Positions 34,089-41,247 of a stretch of 64,000 bases of DNA are shown here, in pieces. The first letter of the stretch is position 1, and every line of letters begins with the position of its first letter. The notes under the pieces were generated by a model. The model saw only the letters and a list, made by a program, of their open reading frames with translations. It did no database searches and was not told the DNA's origin. Source of the DNA: Microbacterium sp. SLBN-146 (GTDB lineage Bacteria > Actinomycetota > Actinomycetes > Actinomycetales > Microbacteriaceae); assembly GCF_006715145.1 (NCBI RefSeq), contig NZ_VFMR01000001.1, positions 1,984,001-2,048,000 of the forward strand, written 5' to 3'. The translations under genes were made by a program, and so were the position numbers.

Positions 34089-35069
34089 ATGCGTCGCAGG
34101 ATCACGGGAACGATCGTGGGGGTGGTCGCCGCCGCGCTCTTCGTCGTCGCGGCGGTCAACGCCAGCGCGACGGGCGGTGCCGCAAGCCCGCGCACGAAGC
34201 TCACCCTCGTGGCTCCCGCTGCCCCCGGCGGCGGATGGGACGCGTTCGCCCGGGAGGCACAGCAGGTTCTCCGCACCGACGGCATCGTCAGCGCCGTGCA
34301 GGTCATGAACGTGCCGGGTGCATCGGGGACGATCGGTCTCGGTCAGGTCGCCGAGATGGGCGACCGCCACGATCTCATGCTCGTCACCGGAGGAGTCATG
34401 GTCGGCGGAATCGTCATCAACGGTTCCACGGTGACCCTCGAGGACGTCACCCCGATCGCGCGGCTCGCCGACGACTTCAACGTCCTCGTCGTGCCGGGCG
34501 ATTCCCCCTACGAGACCCTCGACGACTTCACGGCGGCGCTCGCGGAGAACCCGGGCGGGACGGCGATCGCGGGCGGTTCGCTCGGAGGGATCGACCACCT
34601 CTTGGCAGGCATGCTGGCCCGCGAGGTGGGGGTCGATCCTGCCGAGGTCAACTATCTCGCCTATCCCGGAGGTGGCGAGGTCGTCACGTCGATCCTGTCC
34701 CACACGGCGCACGCGGGCCTGTCGGGCTACAACGAGTTCCGCGATCAGATCGCGTCGGGCAACCTCCGTGCTCTTGCGGTGTCCGCGCCGGAGCCGATCG
34801 ACGGCATCGAGGTCGAGACGTTCATCGAACAGGGGGTCGATGTCGCGATGTCCAACTGGCGCGGCTATGTCGCCCCGCCGGGCATCAGCGACGAGGTGCG
34901 GGACGACCTCATCGCCATCGCGACCGAGCTGCGCGAGACGACGGCCTGGGAGGACGTGCTCGCGCGTAACAACTGGGTCGACAGTTTCATGGTGGGCGAC
35001 GAGTTCGCGGAGTTCATCGGAACCGAGACAGAGCGGACGGAAGAGATCATGACGGAGTTGGGACTGTGA
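34089..35069 (+). CDS. tctC: TctC tricarboxylate-binding protein
   Basis: A 326-residue extracytoplasmic solute receptor of the tripartite tricarboxylate transporter family. Signal sequence at residues 1-~30 (GTIVGVVAAALFVVAAVNAS), with no lipobox seen. The family blocks LVAPAAPGGGWDAFAREAQQ, VMNVPGASGTIGLGQ and NYLAYPGGGEVVTSILSHTA surround the ligand site. It hands its substrate (citrate-like or other carboxylate) to the TctA/TctB membrane units. ATG at 34089 with an AGGAGG site, 123 bp from the divergent two-component system, which probably controls it. Confidence 0.93.
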   Translation: MRRRITGTIVGVVAAALFVVAAVNASATGGAASPRTKLTLVAPAAPGGGWDAFAREAQQVLRTDGIVSAVQVMNVPGASGTIGLGQVAEMGDRHDLMLVTGGVMVGGIVINGSTVTLEDVTPIARLADDFNVLVVPGDSPYETLDDFTAALAENPGGTAIAGGSLGGIDHLLAGMLAREVGVDPAEVNYLAYPGGGEVVTSILSHTAHAGLSGYNEFRDQIASGNLRALAVSAPEPIDGIEVETFIEQGVDVAMSNWRGYVAPPGISDEVRDDLIAIATELRETTAWEDVLARNNWVDSFMVGDEFAEFIGTETERTEEIMTELGL

Positions 35070-35719
35070 GCGTCCAGGAGCCGTCGTCGATGACGACAGG
35101 GACGCTCCGGGTCGTGCGCACACCGCGCTGGTACACGGGACGCAGCGAGCTGATCGTCGTCGCGGGCGTCATCCTCCTCGCGTCTCTCCTCACGTGGGGG
35201 ACGCTGGCGATGGAGGTACCGGACGGGACGGCGTTCCCCGGCCCCCAGTTCTTCCCCACGATCGTCGTCGTCTTCCTCTACGGCGTCGGCATTGCGCTCG
35301 CGATCGACGTGCTGCGCCGCCCGCAGCGAGCCCACGTCGCCGATGATCCGACCGAGATCTCCAACGAGATGCTCGAAGACTTCGGCGCGATCGACGCGAC
35401 CAGCGAGATCCGCGTGGTATCTCCCGAAGACGTCGTCCCCGTCGGGCAGGTCCCGGCGTCGCGCGTCGATTGGCGCACGCTCCTCATCGTCGTCGGGGGG
35501 CTCGCCGGGTTCATCCTCGTGCTGCCGATCGCGGGCTGGCTCCTGTCGGCCGCGGCGCTCTTCTGGATCATCGCGTTCGCGTTCGGCAGTCGCCGACCCC
35601 TCATGGACATCGCGATCGCCGTCATCACCTCGTCCGTCGTCCAACTCGCGTTCGGAGCGGGCCTCGGTCTGCCGCTTCCCGCCGGCATCCTGGAAGGAGT
35701 GGCACCGTGGATCAGCTGA
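35066..35719 (+). CDS. tctB: TctB small membrane subunit
   Basis: A 217-residue inner-membrane protein. It has about four helices, including ELIVVAGVILLASLLTWGTL, FFPTIVVVFLYGVGIALAI, TLLIVVGGLAGFILVLPIAG and a C-terminal pair around IAIAVITSSVVQLAF. A long acidic cytoplasmic loop follows the second helix (ADDPTEISNEMLEDFGAIDA). TctB is the small, poorly conserved helper of TctA in this uptake system. GTG start at 35066 overlaps the tctC stop by 4 bases, and the tctA start lies 13 bases inside the gene's end. Confidence 0.9.
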   Translation: MSVQEPSSMTTGTLRVVRTPRWYTGRSELIVVAGVILLASLLTWGTLAMEVPDGTAFPGPQFFPTIVVVFLYGVGIALAIDVLRRPQRAHVADDPTEISNEMLEDFGAIDATSEIRVVSPEDVVPVGQVPASRVDWRTLLIVVGGLAGFILVLPIAGWLLSAAALFWIIAFAFGSRRPLMDIAIAVITSSVVQLAFGAGLGLPLPAGILEGVAPWIS

Positions 35720-37257
35720 CTCACCTCATGGAGGGCTTCGCAGTCGCCTTCACGCCGCAGAACCTCCTCTTCCTCGTCATCGGTGCCGTCCTCGGCACGG
35801 CGGTCGGTGTCCTCCCGGGGCTCGGCTCCGCGATGGCCGTCGCACTCCTTCTCCCCGTCACCTTCAGCCTCGATCCGACCGGCGCGTTCATCATGTTCGC
35901 GAGCATCTACTTCGGCGGTCTTTTCGGGGACTCCACCTCCGGCATCCTCCTCAACACCCCCGGGAACTCCTCCGCGATCGCCACGACGTTCGAGGGCCAT
36001 CGCATGGCGAAGGACGGGCGCGCCGCCAAGGCGCTCGGCACGTCGGCGATCGGCGCCTTCATCGGCGGCACGATCGCGTGCGTGCTCGTCGTCTTCTTCT
36101 CGCCGTTCATCGTTCAGCTCGCGACGGTCTTCGGTCCTGCCGAGTATTTCGCGCTCGCCGTCTTCGCCTTCATCGCGATCTCGGCCGTCGTCGCCGACTC
36201 GATCGTGCGCGGCCTCGTCTCCTTGGGTCTCGGCTTCGCGCTGGCGATGGTCGGCATCGACGCCATGACGGGCGCGGAACGCTTCACGCTGGGAAGCCCC
36301 GTCCTCTTCGACGGGATCTCGATCATCGTCATCACGGTGGGCCTCCTCGCGGTGGGCGAGGTCCTGCACGTGGCATCCCACATCCGTCGTTCCGACGGCC
36401 CCGGCACGCTCGTCCGCCCGTCGGGGTCGCCGCTTCTCTCGCTGCGGGAGTGGCGGCAGGCGCTCCCGGCCTTCCTCCGTGGGACGGCGTTCGGTGTGCC
36501 GTTCGGAGCGATCCCGGTGGGGGGATCGGAAGTGCCGACCTTCCTCGCGTACGGCACGGAGAAGCGGCTCGCGCGGCGCCGGGGTGACACGGACTTCGGC
36601 AGCCGTGGTGCGATCCAGGGTGTCGCCGCGCCGGAAGCGGCGGGCAACGCGACGGCGGGTTCGGCGATGGGCGCACTCCTCGGCCTCGGACTTCCGACGT
36701 CGGCGACCGCCGCCATGATGATCGCCGCCTTCCAGCAGTACGGGATGCAGCCGGGCCCACTCCTCTTCGAGCGCAGCGGTGACCTCGTGTGGCCGCTGCT
36801 CGCGAGCCTCTTCCTGGGGCTCATCATCCTTCTCATCATCAACCTGCCATTCGCGGCGGTGTGGGCGAAGCTGCTCCTCATCCCGCGCCACTACCTCTAC
36901 GCGGGCATCACGGTCGTCTCGATGCTCGGCATCTACGCGATCGCGTCGCGTGTCGTCGACCTCTGGATGGCGCTCGCGATCGGCATCGTCGGTTTCGGGA
37001 TGCGGCACTTCTCGCTGCCGCTCGCTCCGGTCCTGATCGCGGCGATCCTGGGTCCCATGGCCGAGACGCAGCTCCGTCGCGCCCTCGCGGTCTCGGAAGG
37101 GGATCCCGGCATCCTCGTGTCGTCGCCGATCACGATCGTGCTGTACGCACTGCTCGCTGTGACAGTCGCGATCAGTGTCCTGCAGCACGTGCGGCACGCG
37201 GCGCGCGAGCGGTCGCGGCGGGCTCCGATGCGCGAGCGCGAGAAGCTCGATGCGTGA
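35707..37257 (+). CDS. tctA: TctA large membrane subunit
   Basis: A 516-residue integral membrane transporter with about 11-12 helices. The family signatures are present: VIGAVLGTAVGVLPGLGSAM near the start, FGGLFGDSTSGILLNTPGNS, GTAFGVPFGAIPVGGSEVPT and GVAAPEAAGNATAGSAMGAL. It forms the ion-driven channel for carboxylate uptake. The GTG at 35707 is supported by AAGGAG and the 13-base overlap with tctB; the open frame to 35470 is a by-product of tctB reading. The C-terminal ~20 residues are basic and cytoplasmic. Confidence 0.93.
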   Translation: MDQLTHLMEGFAVAFTPQNLLFLVIGAVLGTAVGVLPGLGSAMAVALLLPVTFSLDPTGAFIMFASIYFGGLFGDSTSGILLNTPGNSSAIATTFEGHRMAKDGRAAKALGTSAIGAFIGGTIACVLVVFFSPFIVQLATVFGPAEYFALAVFAFIAISAVVADSIVRGLVSLGLGFALAMVGIDAMTGAERFTLGSPVLFDGISIIVITVGLLAVGEVLHVASHIRRSDGPGTLVRPSGSPLLSLREWRQALPAFLRGTAFGVPFGAIPVGGSEVPTFLAYGTEKRLARRRGDTDFGSRGAIQGVAAPEAAGNATAGSAMGALLGLGLPTSATAAMMIAAFQQYGMQPGPLLFERSGDLVWPLLASLFLGLIILLIINLPFAAVWAKLLLIPRHYLYAGITVVSMLGIYAIASRVVDLWMALAIGIVGFGMRHFSLPLAPVLIAAILGPMAETQLRRALAVSEGDPGILVSSPITIVLYALLAVTVAISVLQHVRHAARERSRRAPMREREKLDA

Positions 37258-37296
37258 GTCGGCGGGATCGGCGCGGCATCCCGATAGTGTCGCCTC

Positions 37297-38154
37297 ATGA
37301 GCGAACGACCGACCGTCTCCCTCGTCATCCCCGCCTACAACGAGGAACTGACGATCCGGCAGTGCCTCATCGCGGCGATCGAGCAGACGGAGCCGCTCGA
37401 CGAGATCGTCGTCGTCGACAATCGGTCGACGGACGATACCCGAGGCGCAGTGGAGAAGATGATCGCGGCCTTCCCCGAAGCCGGCATCCGCCTGATCTCG
37501 CAGGACGAGGAGCAGGGGATCACGCCCACGCGGAATGCAGGGTTCGACGCCGCGACGGGAGAGATCATCGGGCGCATCGATTCCGACTCGATGCTGCACC
37601 CCGATTGGGCGGAGCAGGTGCGCAACGCGTTTCTCGCGGAGCCCGACGTCGGGGCCTTGAGCGGTCCCGTCGACTACTACGACATGCCCATGCGCGCCTT
37701 CGGTCTCCACGCCGACGATTCCGTCCGCAAGGTCACCGCCAAGCTCGCGGGCAAGTACGTCTTCCTCTTCGGCAGCAACATGGCGCTCCGCGCGAGCGCG
37801 TGGGCGGTCGTCCGCGACAAGGTGTGCCCGGATCGCGAGGACCTCATGCACGAGGACCTCGACCTGTCGGTGCACCTCGCTCTCGAGGGAATCAAGGTGG
37901 GATACGCGCCCGGCATGATCGCGGGCATCTCCGCGCGCCGCCTCGACACGTCCCCGCGCGACTACCTCTTCTACGTCGAACGTTTCGAGCGCACGTACCG
38001 CGCACACGGCATCCACGATGTCGGCGCGCTGACCCCGATGGCGGTGCTGATCGGGATCTACCCGGGTCTTCACGTGCAGCGGGCGATCGCGGCACGCCTC
38101 CACCCCGATGAGCAGCGGAGCCAGGCGTCCGCTCACCATGAGCTGACCGACTAG
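37297..38154 (+). CDS. Glycosyltransferase family 2 protein
   Basis: A 285-residue GT-A fold transferase. VSLVIPAYNEELTIRQCLIA starts the domain, IVVVDNRSTDDTR gives the nucleotide-binding acidic residue, and EIIGRIDSDSMLHPDW contains the D-x-D. DREDLMHEDLDLSVHLALEG matches the later catalytic ED motif. No membrane segment is visible, only a weakly hydrophobic C-terminal patch (PMAVLIGIYPGLHV). It probably moves a sugar onto a lipid or wall glycan. It stands alone after the tct operon, 39 bp downstream. Confidence 0.87.
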   Translation: MSERPTVSLVIPAYNEELTIRQCLIAAIEQTEPLDEIVVVDNRSTDDTRGAVEKMIAAFPEAGIRLISQDEEQGITPTRNAGFDAATGEIIGRIDSDSMLHPDWAEQVRNAFLAEPDVGALSGPVDYYDMPMRAFGLHADDSVRKVTAKLAGKYVFLFGSNMALRASAWAVVRDKVCPDREDLMHEDLDLSVHLALEGIKVGYAPGMIAGISARRLDTSPRDYLFYVERFERTYRAHGIHDVGALTPMAVLIGIYPGLHVQRAIAARLHPDEQRSQASAHHELTD

Positions 38155-38182
38155 GGCCGGAACGCCACCGCGCTTGTCGCGG

Positions 38183-38506
38183 CTATCCGCCCTCGACGAT
38201 GCGGGCGAGCGCGGCGAGGTGAGCTTCGAGCGCGATCCTGCCCTCGGCCGACAACGACACCCACGTGAATCGTCGGGCATCGGTGCGCGTCGACGAGGCC
38301 TCCTTGCGCACAGTGACAAGGCCGGCATCCGCGAGCACCTTCATGTTCTTCGACAGGTTGGCGTCGCTCTGACCGAGCGTGTCACGGATGACAGCGAACT
38401 CCAGTTCCGAGACGTTGCGCAGAAGACCGCAGATGCGAAGGCGAACGGGTGAGTGGATGATCTCGTTGAAGGCGGGGGGTGGGGACGGGCGGGACTCGAC
38501 GCTCAT
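38183..38506 (-). CDS. Small winged-helix transcriptional regulator
   Basis: A 107-residue DNA-binding protein. It matches the 'winged helix DNA-binding domain' group: HSPVRLRICGLLRNVSELEF, the recognition helix QSDANLSKNMKVLADAGLVT, and the wing RRFTWVSLSAEGRIALEAHL. It has no separate effector domain. It overlaps the membrane-protein gene before it by 4 bases. Such pairs usually form a self-regulated unit; the palindrome at 38961-38981 on the upstream gene's start is the likely target. Confidence 0.87.
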   Translation of the reverse strand: MSVESRPSPPPAFNEIIHSPVRLRICGLLRNVSELEFAVIRDTLGQSDANLSKNMKVLADAGLVTVRKEASSTRTDARRFTWVSLSAEGRIALEAHLAALARIVEGG

Positions 38507-38970
38507 GTCTTCGCGCCACCGCCCGCGAGTTCGAGCCGCAGCGCGGCGTCATAGCGACGCCCCAGCACGATCGTCGCGAAGAGGACGACGCCGGCCGGGA
38601 GCAGGCCCCACCACGCGGACTGCTCGGTAGCTCGGATGGCGAGCGCGGCCACCATCCCCGCGGCGAGCACGATGAGGGTGGTGACGAGGAGTCTCCGCGT
38701 ACGTGGCCCGACCGGGCTGCTCGCCGAGACTCCGTAGCGGCGCGTGTAGGTCGTGGTGATCACGGGAAGCGACACGATCCCCGCGACGACGAGTCCGATC
38801 GAGAGGGGCGCGGGGAGGGTCTGCGACATCACGATCGTTGCGACGACCAGGCCGAGGGTGAGGTGGTACCACCAGGGTGTGACGACGCGGGTCGCGAGCG
38901 ATGCGCCGTCAGCGGTGAGGCCGTCGAGGATCGCGCGGGCTTCGGATGGTGAAGGCTGGTCACTTTCCAT
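38503..38970 (-). CDS. Four-helix membrane protein co-transcribed with its regulator
   Basis: A 155-residue protein with four membrane helices: WWYHLTLGLVVATIVMSQTL, LSIGLVVAGIVSLPVITT, LLVTTLIVLAAGMVAALA and AWWGLLPAGVVLFATIVLG. The N-terminal 30 residues (MESDQPSPSEARAILDGLTA) are cytoplasmic. I recognise no function; the layout (small membrane protein plus ArsR-like regulator) resembles many uncharacterised actinobacterial pairs. The ATG at 38970 lies inside a perfect inverted repeat, so a repressor bound there would block expression of both genes. Confidence 0.82.
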   Translation of the reverse strand: MESDQPSPSEARAILDGLTADGASLATRVVTPWWYHLTLGLVVATIVMSQTLPAPLSIGLVVAGIVSLPVITTTYTRRYGVSASSPVGPRTRRLLVTTLIVLAAGMVAALAIRATEQSAWWGLLPAGVVLFATIVLGRRYDAALRLELAGGGAKT

Positions 38971-38981
38971 AGAGGAAAGTG
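38961..38981 (-). promoter_or_regulatory. Palindromic operator on a start codon
   Basis: CACTTTCC (38961-38968), 5-base spacer, GGAAAGTG (38974-38981): a perfect 8-bp dyad that includes the start codon of the membrane-protein gene. A third half-site GGAAAGTG is at 39002-39009, about two to three helix turns upstream. The co-transcribed winged-helix protein is the best candidate for binding. Confidence 0.65.
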
Positions 38982-39083
38982 TACGAATCACTTGCTGATA
39001 TGGAAAGTGAGTGCTCGGGAGGTCTGTAATAGTCACGGCCCGCGCACGAGATGAGGACCGCACCGGTGCACTAGCGTCGCAGT

Positions 39084-39698
39084 GTGTCGACGGCATCCGC
39101 TCCGCGCTTCGGTCTCCCCGCACGTACGGCCGACCCCGGCCTCATCGGTCTGCTGGGGTTCGCCATCGCGACCTTCACGGCGCAGCTTGCCCACTTGGGG
39201 GTGCAGGACGAGAGCGCGGTCTTCTGGGTCGGCGCGATCTTCGGCGGTGTCGTGCAGATCGTCGCGGGGATGCTCTCGTTCGCGATCGGCGACGACTTCC
39301 ACTTCCTCGTGTACAACGCCTTCGGCTGGTACTGGCTCTGCATGCCGGGATTCCTCCTCGGCGGCGAACTCGGCTTCTTCGAAGTGGCAGGGCCCGCGCG
39401 CGGCGTCTTCACGCTGATGTTCGCGGGGCTCGCACTCCTCTTCGCGCTCCCTGGCGCGACGCACAATTCGGTCTTGCCGGTGACGCTGCTGTGCGTCTCG
39501 GCGGGCCTCGCACTGCAGTCCGCCTCGGCGTTCGGAGCCGCGCCGGGCTTCGGCGCCGCGGGCTCGGTCGCCCTCATCCTGGCATCCGCGCTGGCGACCT
39601 ACATGCTCGCCGAGAAGTTCATCCGGAGGACGATGGGACGCATCGTCCTCCCGCTCGGGCGCCCGTGGCTCCGCGGCTCGACCGACTCGGAGTCCTGA
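39084..39698 (+). CDS. Acetate uptake transporter family protein (GPR1/FUN34/YaaH)
   Basis: A 204-residue protein with six helices in the SatP/YaaH family of acetate and succinate channels. The N-terminal signature reads DPGLIGLLGFAIATFTAQLA (usual form NPAPLGL); WVGAIFGGVVQIVAGMLSFA, FHFLVYNAFGWYWLCMPGFL and an Ala-rich last segment fill the rest. GTG start at 39084. It stands alone; uptake of acetate at the inner membrane is inferred from the family. Confidence 0.85.
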   Translation: MSTASAPRFGLPARTADPGLIGLLGFAIATFTAQLAHLGVQDESAVFWVGAIFGGVVQIVAGMLSFAIGDDFHFLVYNAFGWYWLCMPGFLLGGELGFFEVAGPARGVFTLMFAGLALLFALPGATHNSVLPVTLLCVSAGLALQSASAFGAAPGFGAAGSVALILASALATYMLAEKFIRRTMGRIVLPLGRPWLRGSTDSES

Positions 39699-39728
39699 AG
39701 CGGGGTCGCGCCGGCTTCGTTGACGGGA

Positions 39729-40016
39729 TCAGAGGTATCCCGTTGTCGGATCGATCGAGGCGAGGAAATCACGGATCGCGGTCTCATGGTGCTCGTGACT
39801 CTCTCGCCCGGAGCCGGACGAGCTGAAGCCATAGCCGGGGTTGGGGCCGGAGATCCAGTCGTAGTGGACGGAACCGTCGTCGTCGCGCCTTCGGACCGTG
39901 AACGTCTCGCCGTCGACCTCGAACGTCCCGATCTCGGTATAGGTCGACGGGTTCGGGAGAGCGGAGGACGGGACGTAGATCACGTCGTCCTCCGCGGCAT
40001 CCCGTCGGCTGTTCAT
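39729..40016 (-). CDS. Small acidic protein of unknown function
   Basis: A 95-residue reading frame (MNSRRDAAEDDVIYVPSSAL, then TEIGTFEVDGETFTVRRRDD, YDWISGPNPGYGFSSSGSGR). It is mostly beta with a two-stranded look and a Gly/Ser loop, ending in a helix (HETAIRDFLASIDPTTGYL). It is short and without a signal peptide or cysteines. The start is ATG at 40016, 30 bp downstream of the LLM oxidoreductase stop, so it may be in one unit with it. No family is recognised. Confidence 0.7.
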   Translation of the reverse strand: MNSRRDAAEDDVIYVPSSALPNPSTYTEIGTFEVDGETFTVRRRDDDGSVHYDWISGPNPGYGFSSSGSGRESHEHHETAIRDFLASIDPTTGYL

Positions 40017-40045
40017 CTGCACGACCCTACCGAGGTGCGCAGCGA

Positions 40046-41095
40046 TCACACGGACGCGGTCGCGGTGCGCTCCGTGTTGGGCACCCAGCCGAGCGACGGC
40101 GCGACGTACTTCGCGAACGACTCGACGACGCGCAGGTTGAACGCGACACCCAGCTGGCTCGGGATCGTGAGCATGAGGGTGTCGGCCGTCTGGATCGCGG
40201 CGTCGCCGAGGAGCTGCTCGACGAGGGCGTCGGGCTCGGCGGCATACGTCTTGCCGAACGTCGAGCGCATGCCGTCGATGATGCCGATCTGGTCGCCGTC
40301 CTGACGTCCGCCGAAGTACATGTGGTCCTCGGCCGTCGTGAGCGGGAAGATCGAGCGGCTCACCGACACGCGAGGCTCGCCCGCGTGGCCGGCGTCGCGC
40401 CACGCATCGCGGAAAGCATCGATCTGCTCGGCCTGGAGGATGTCGAAGGGGCGACCATCCGCGGAGGTGAGGAGGGTCGACGACATGAGGTTGACCCCGA
40501 TGCGTCCCGCCCACTCGGCCGAGTCGCGGTTGCCGGCGCCCCACCAGATGCGCGAACGGAGACCCGGTGAGTGGGGCTCGATCCCCTGCATGCCCGAACC
40601 GCCGCCGAAGGGCGACGACGCGTCACGCTCGGCGAGTCCCTCACCGTCGATGGCGCGAAGGAAGAGGTCGAAGTGCTCGCGGGCGAGGTCGGCACCGCGA
40701 GGGTCCTGAGCGCCCGTGTAGCCGAACGCCTCGTAGCCGCGCACGACGGTCTCGGGTGACCCGCGGCTCACGCCGAGAGCGAGTCGTCCGTCCGAGATGA
40801 GGTCGACGGATGCCGCCTCCTCGGCCAGGTACAGAGGGTTCTCGTACCGCATGTCGATGACGCCCGTGCCGACCTCGATGCGGCTCGTCTTCGCCGCGAT
40901 CGCCGCGAGGAGCGGCATGGGGGAGGACTGCTGGCGCGCGAAGTGGTGGACGCGGAAGTAGGCGCCGTTGACGCCGAGCTCATCCATACCCTGCGCGAGA
41001 TCGATGGCCTGAAGCATCGAGTCTTTCGCGGTGAGCTGTCGGCCACCGCCGAGGGGGCCGTAGTGGCCGAAGGAGAGGGTTCCGAATCGCTGCAT
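40046..41095 (-). CDS. LLM-class flavin-dependent oxidoreductase
   Basis: A 349-residue TIM-barrel monooxygenase-type enzyme (bacterial luciferase superfamily). MQRFGTLSFGHYGPLGGGRQ, then NGAYFRVHHFARQQSSPMPL, RIEVGTGVIDMRYENPLYL, DGRLALGVSRGSPETVVRGY and RIWWGAGNRDSAEWAGRIGV are all family blocks. It uses FMN or F420 in the cytoplasm; the substrate is unknown. ATG at 41095; a longer open frame to 41143 exists with no better site. It is possibly followed in the same unit by the 95-residue gene. Confidence 0.87.
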   Translation of the reverse strand: MQRFGTLSFGHYGPLGGGRQLTAKDSMLQAIDLAQGMDELGVNGAYFRVHHFARQQSSPMPLLAAIAAKTSRIEVGTGVIDMRYENPLYLAEEAASVDLISDGRLALGVSRGSPETVVRGYEAFGYTGAQDPRGADLAREHFDLFLRAIDGEGLAERDASSPFGGGSGMQGIEPHSPGLRSRIWWGAGNRDSAEWAGRIGVNLMSSTLLTSADGRPFDILQAEQIDAFRDAWRDAGHAGEPRVSVSRSIFPLTTAEDHMYFGGRQDGDQIGIIDGMRSTFGKTYAAEPDALVEQLLGDAAIQTADTLMLTIPSQLGVAFNLRVVESFAKYVAPSLGWVPNTERTATASV

Positions 41096-41247
41096 GACAG
41101 GTCCAACCGTACGCCGGTCGTGTGCATTCCGCTGAATGGACAATTGGCGCGCGCAGGTCGTCGCCTCGGCAATGGACGTGCCCGATTCAGTTCGCGTTCA
41201 CCGGGGGTCTTTCTGTACGTCAGCCGCAGCCGGTGGTGTCGAGGACC

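Noticed and set aside
35278..38328. 1,016-codon minus-strand frame over tctB/tctA and the glycosyltransferase
   Set aside because: Low-complexity Arg/Asp-rich product; three conserved plus-strand genes occupy the region.
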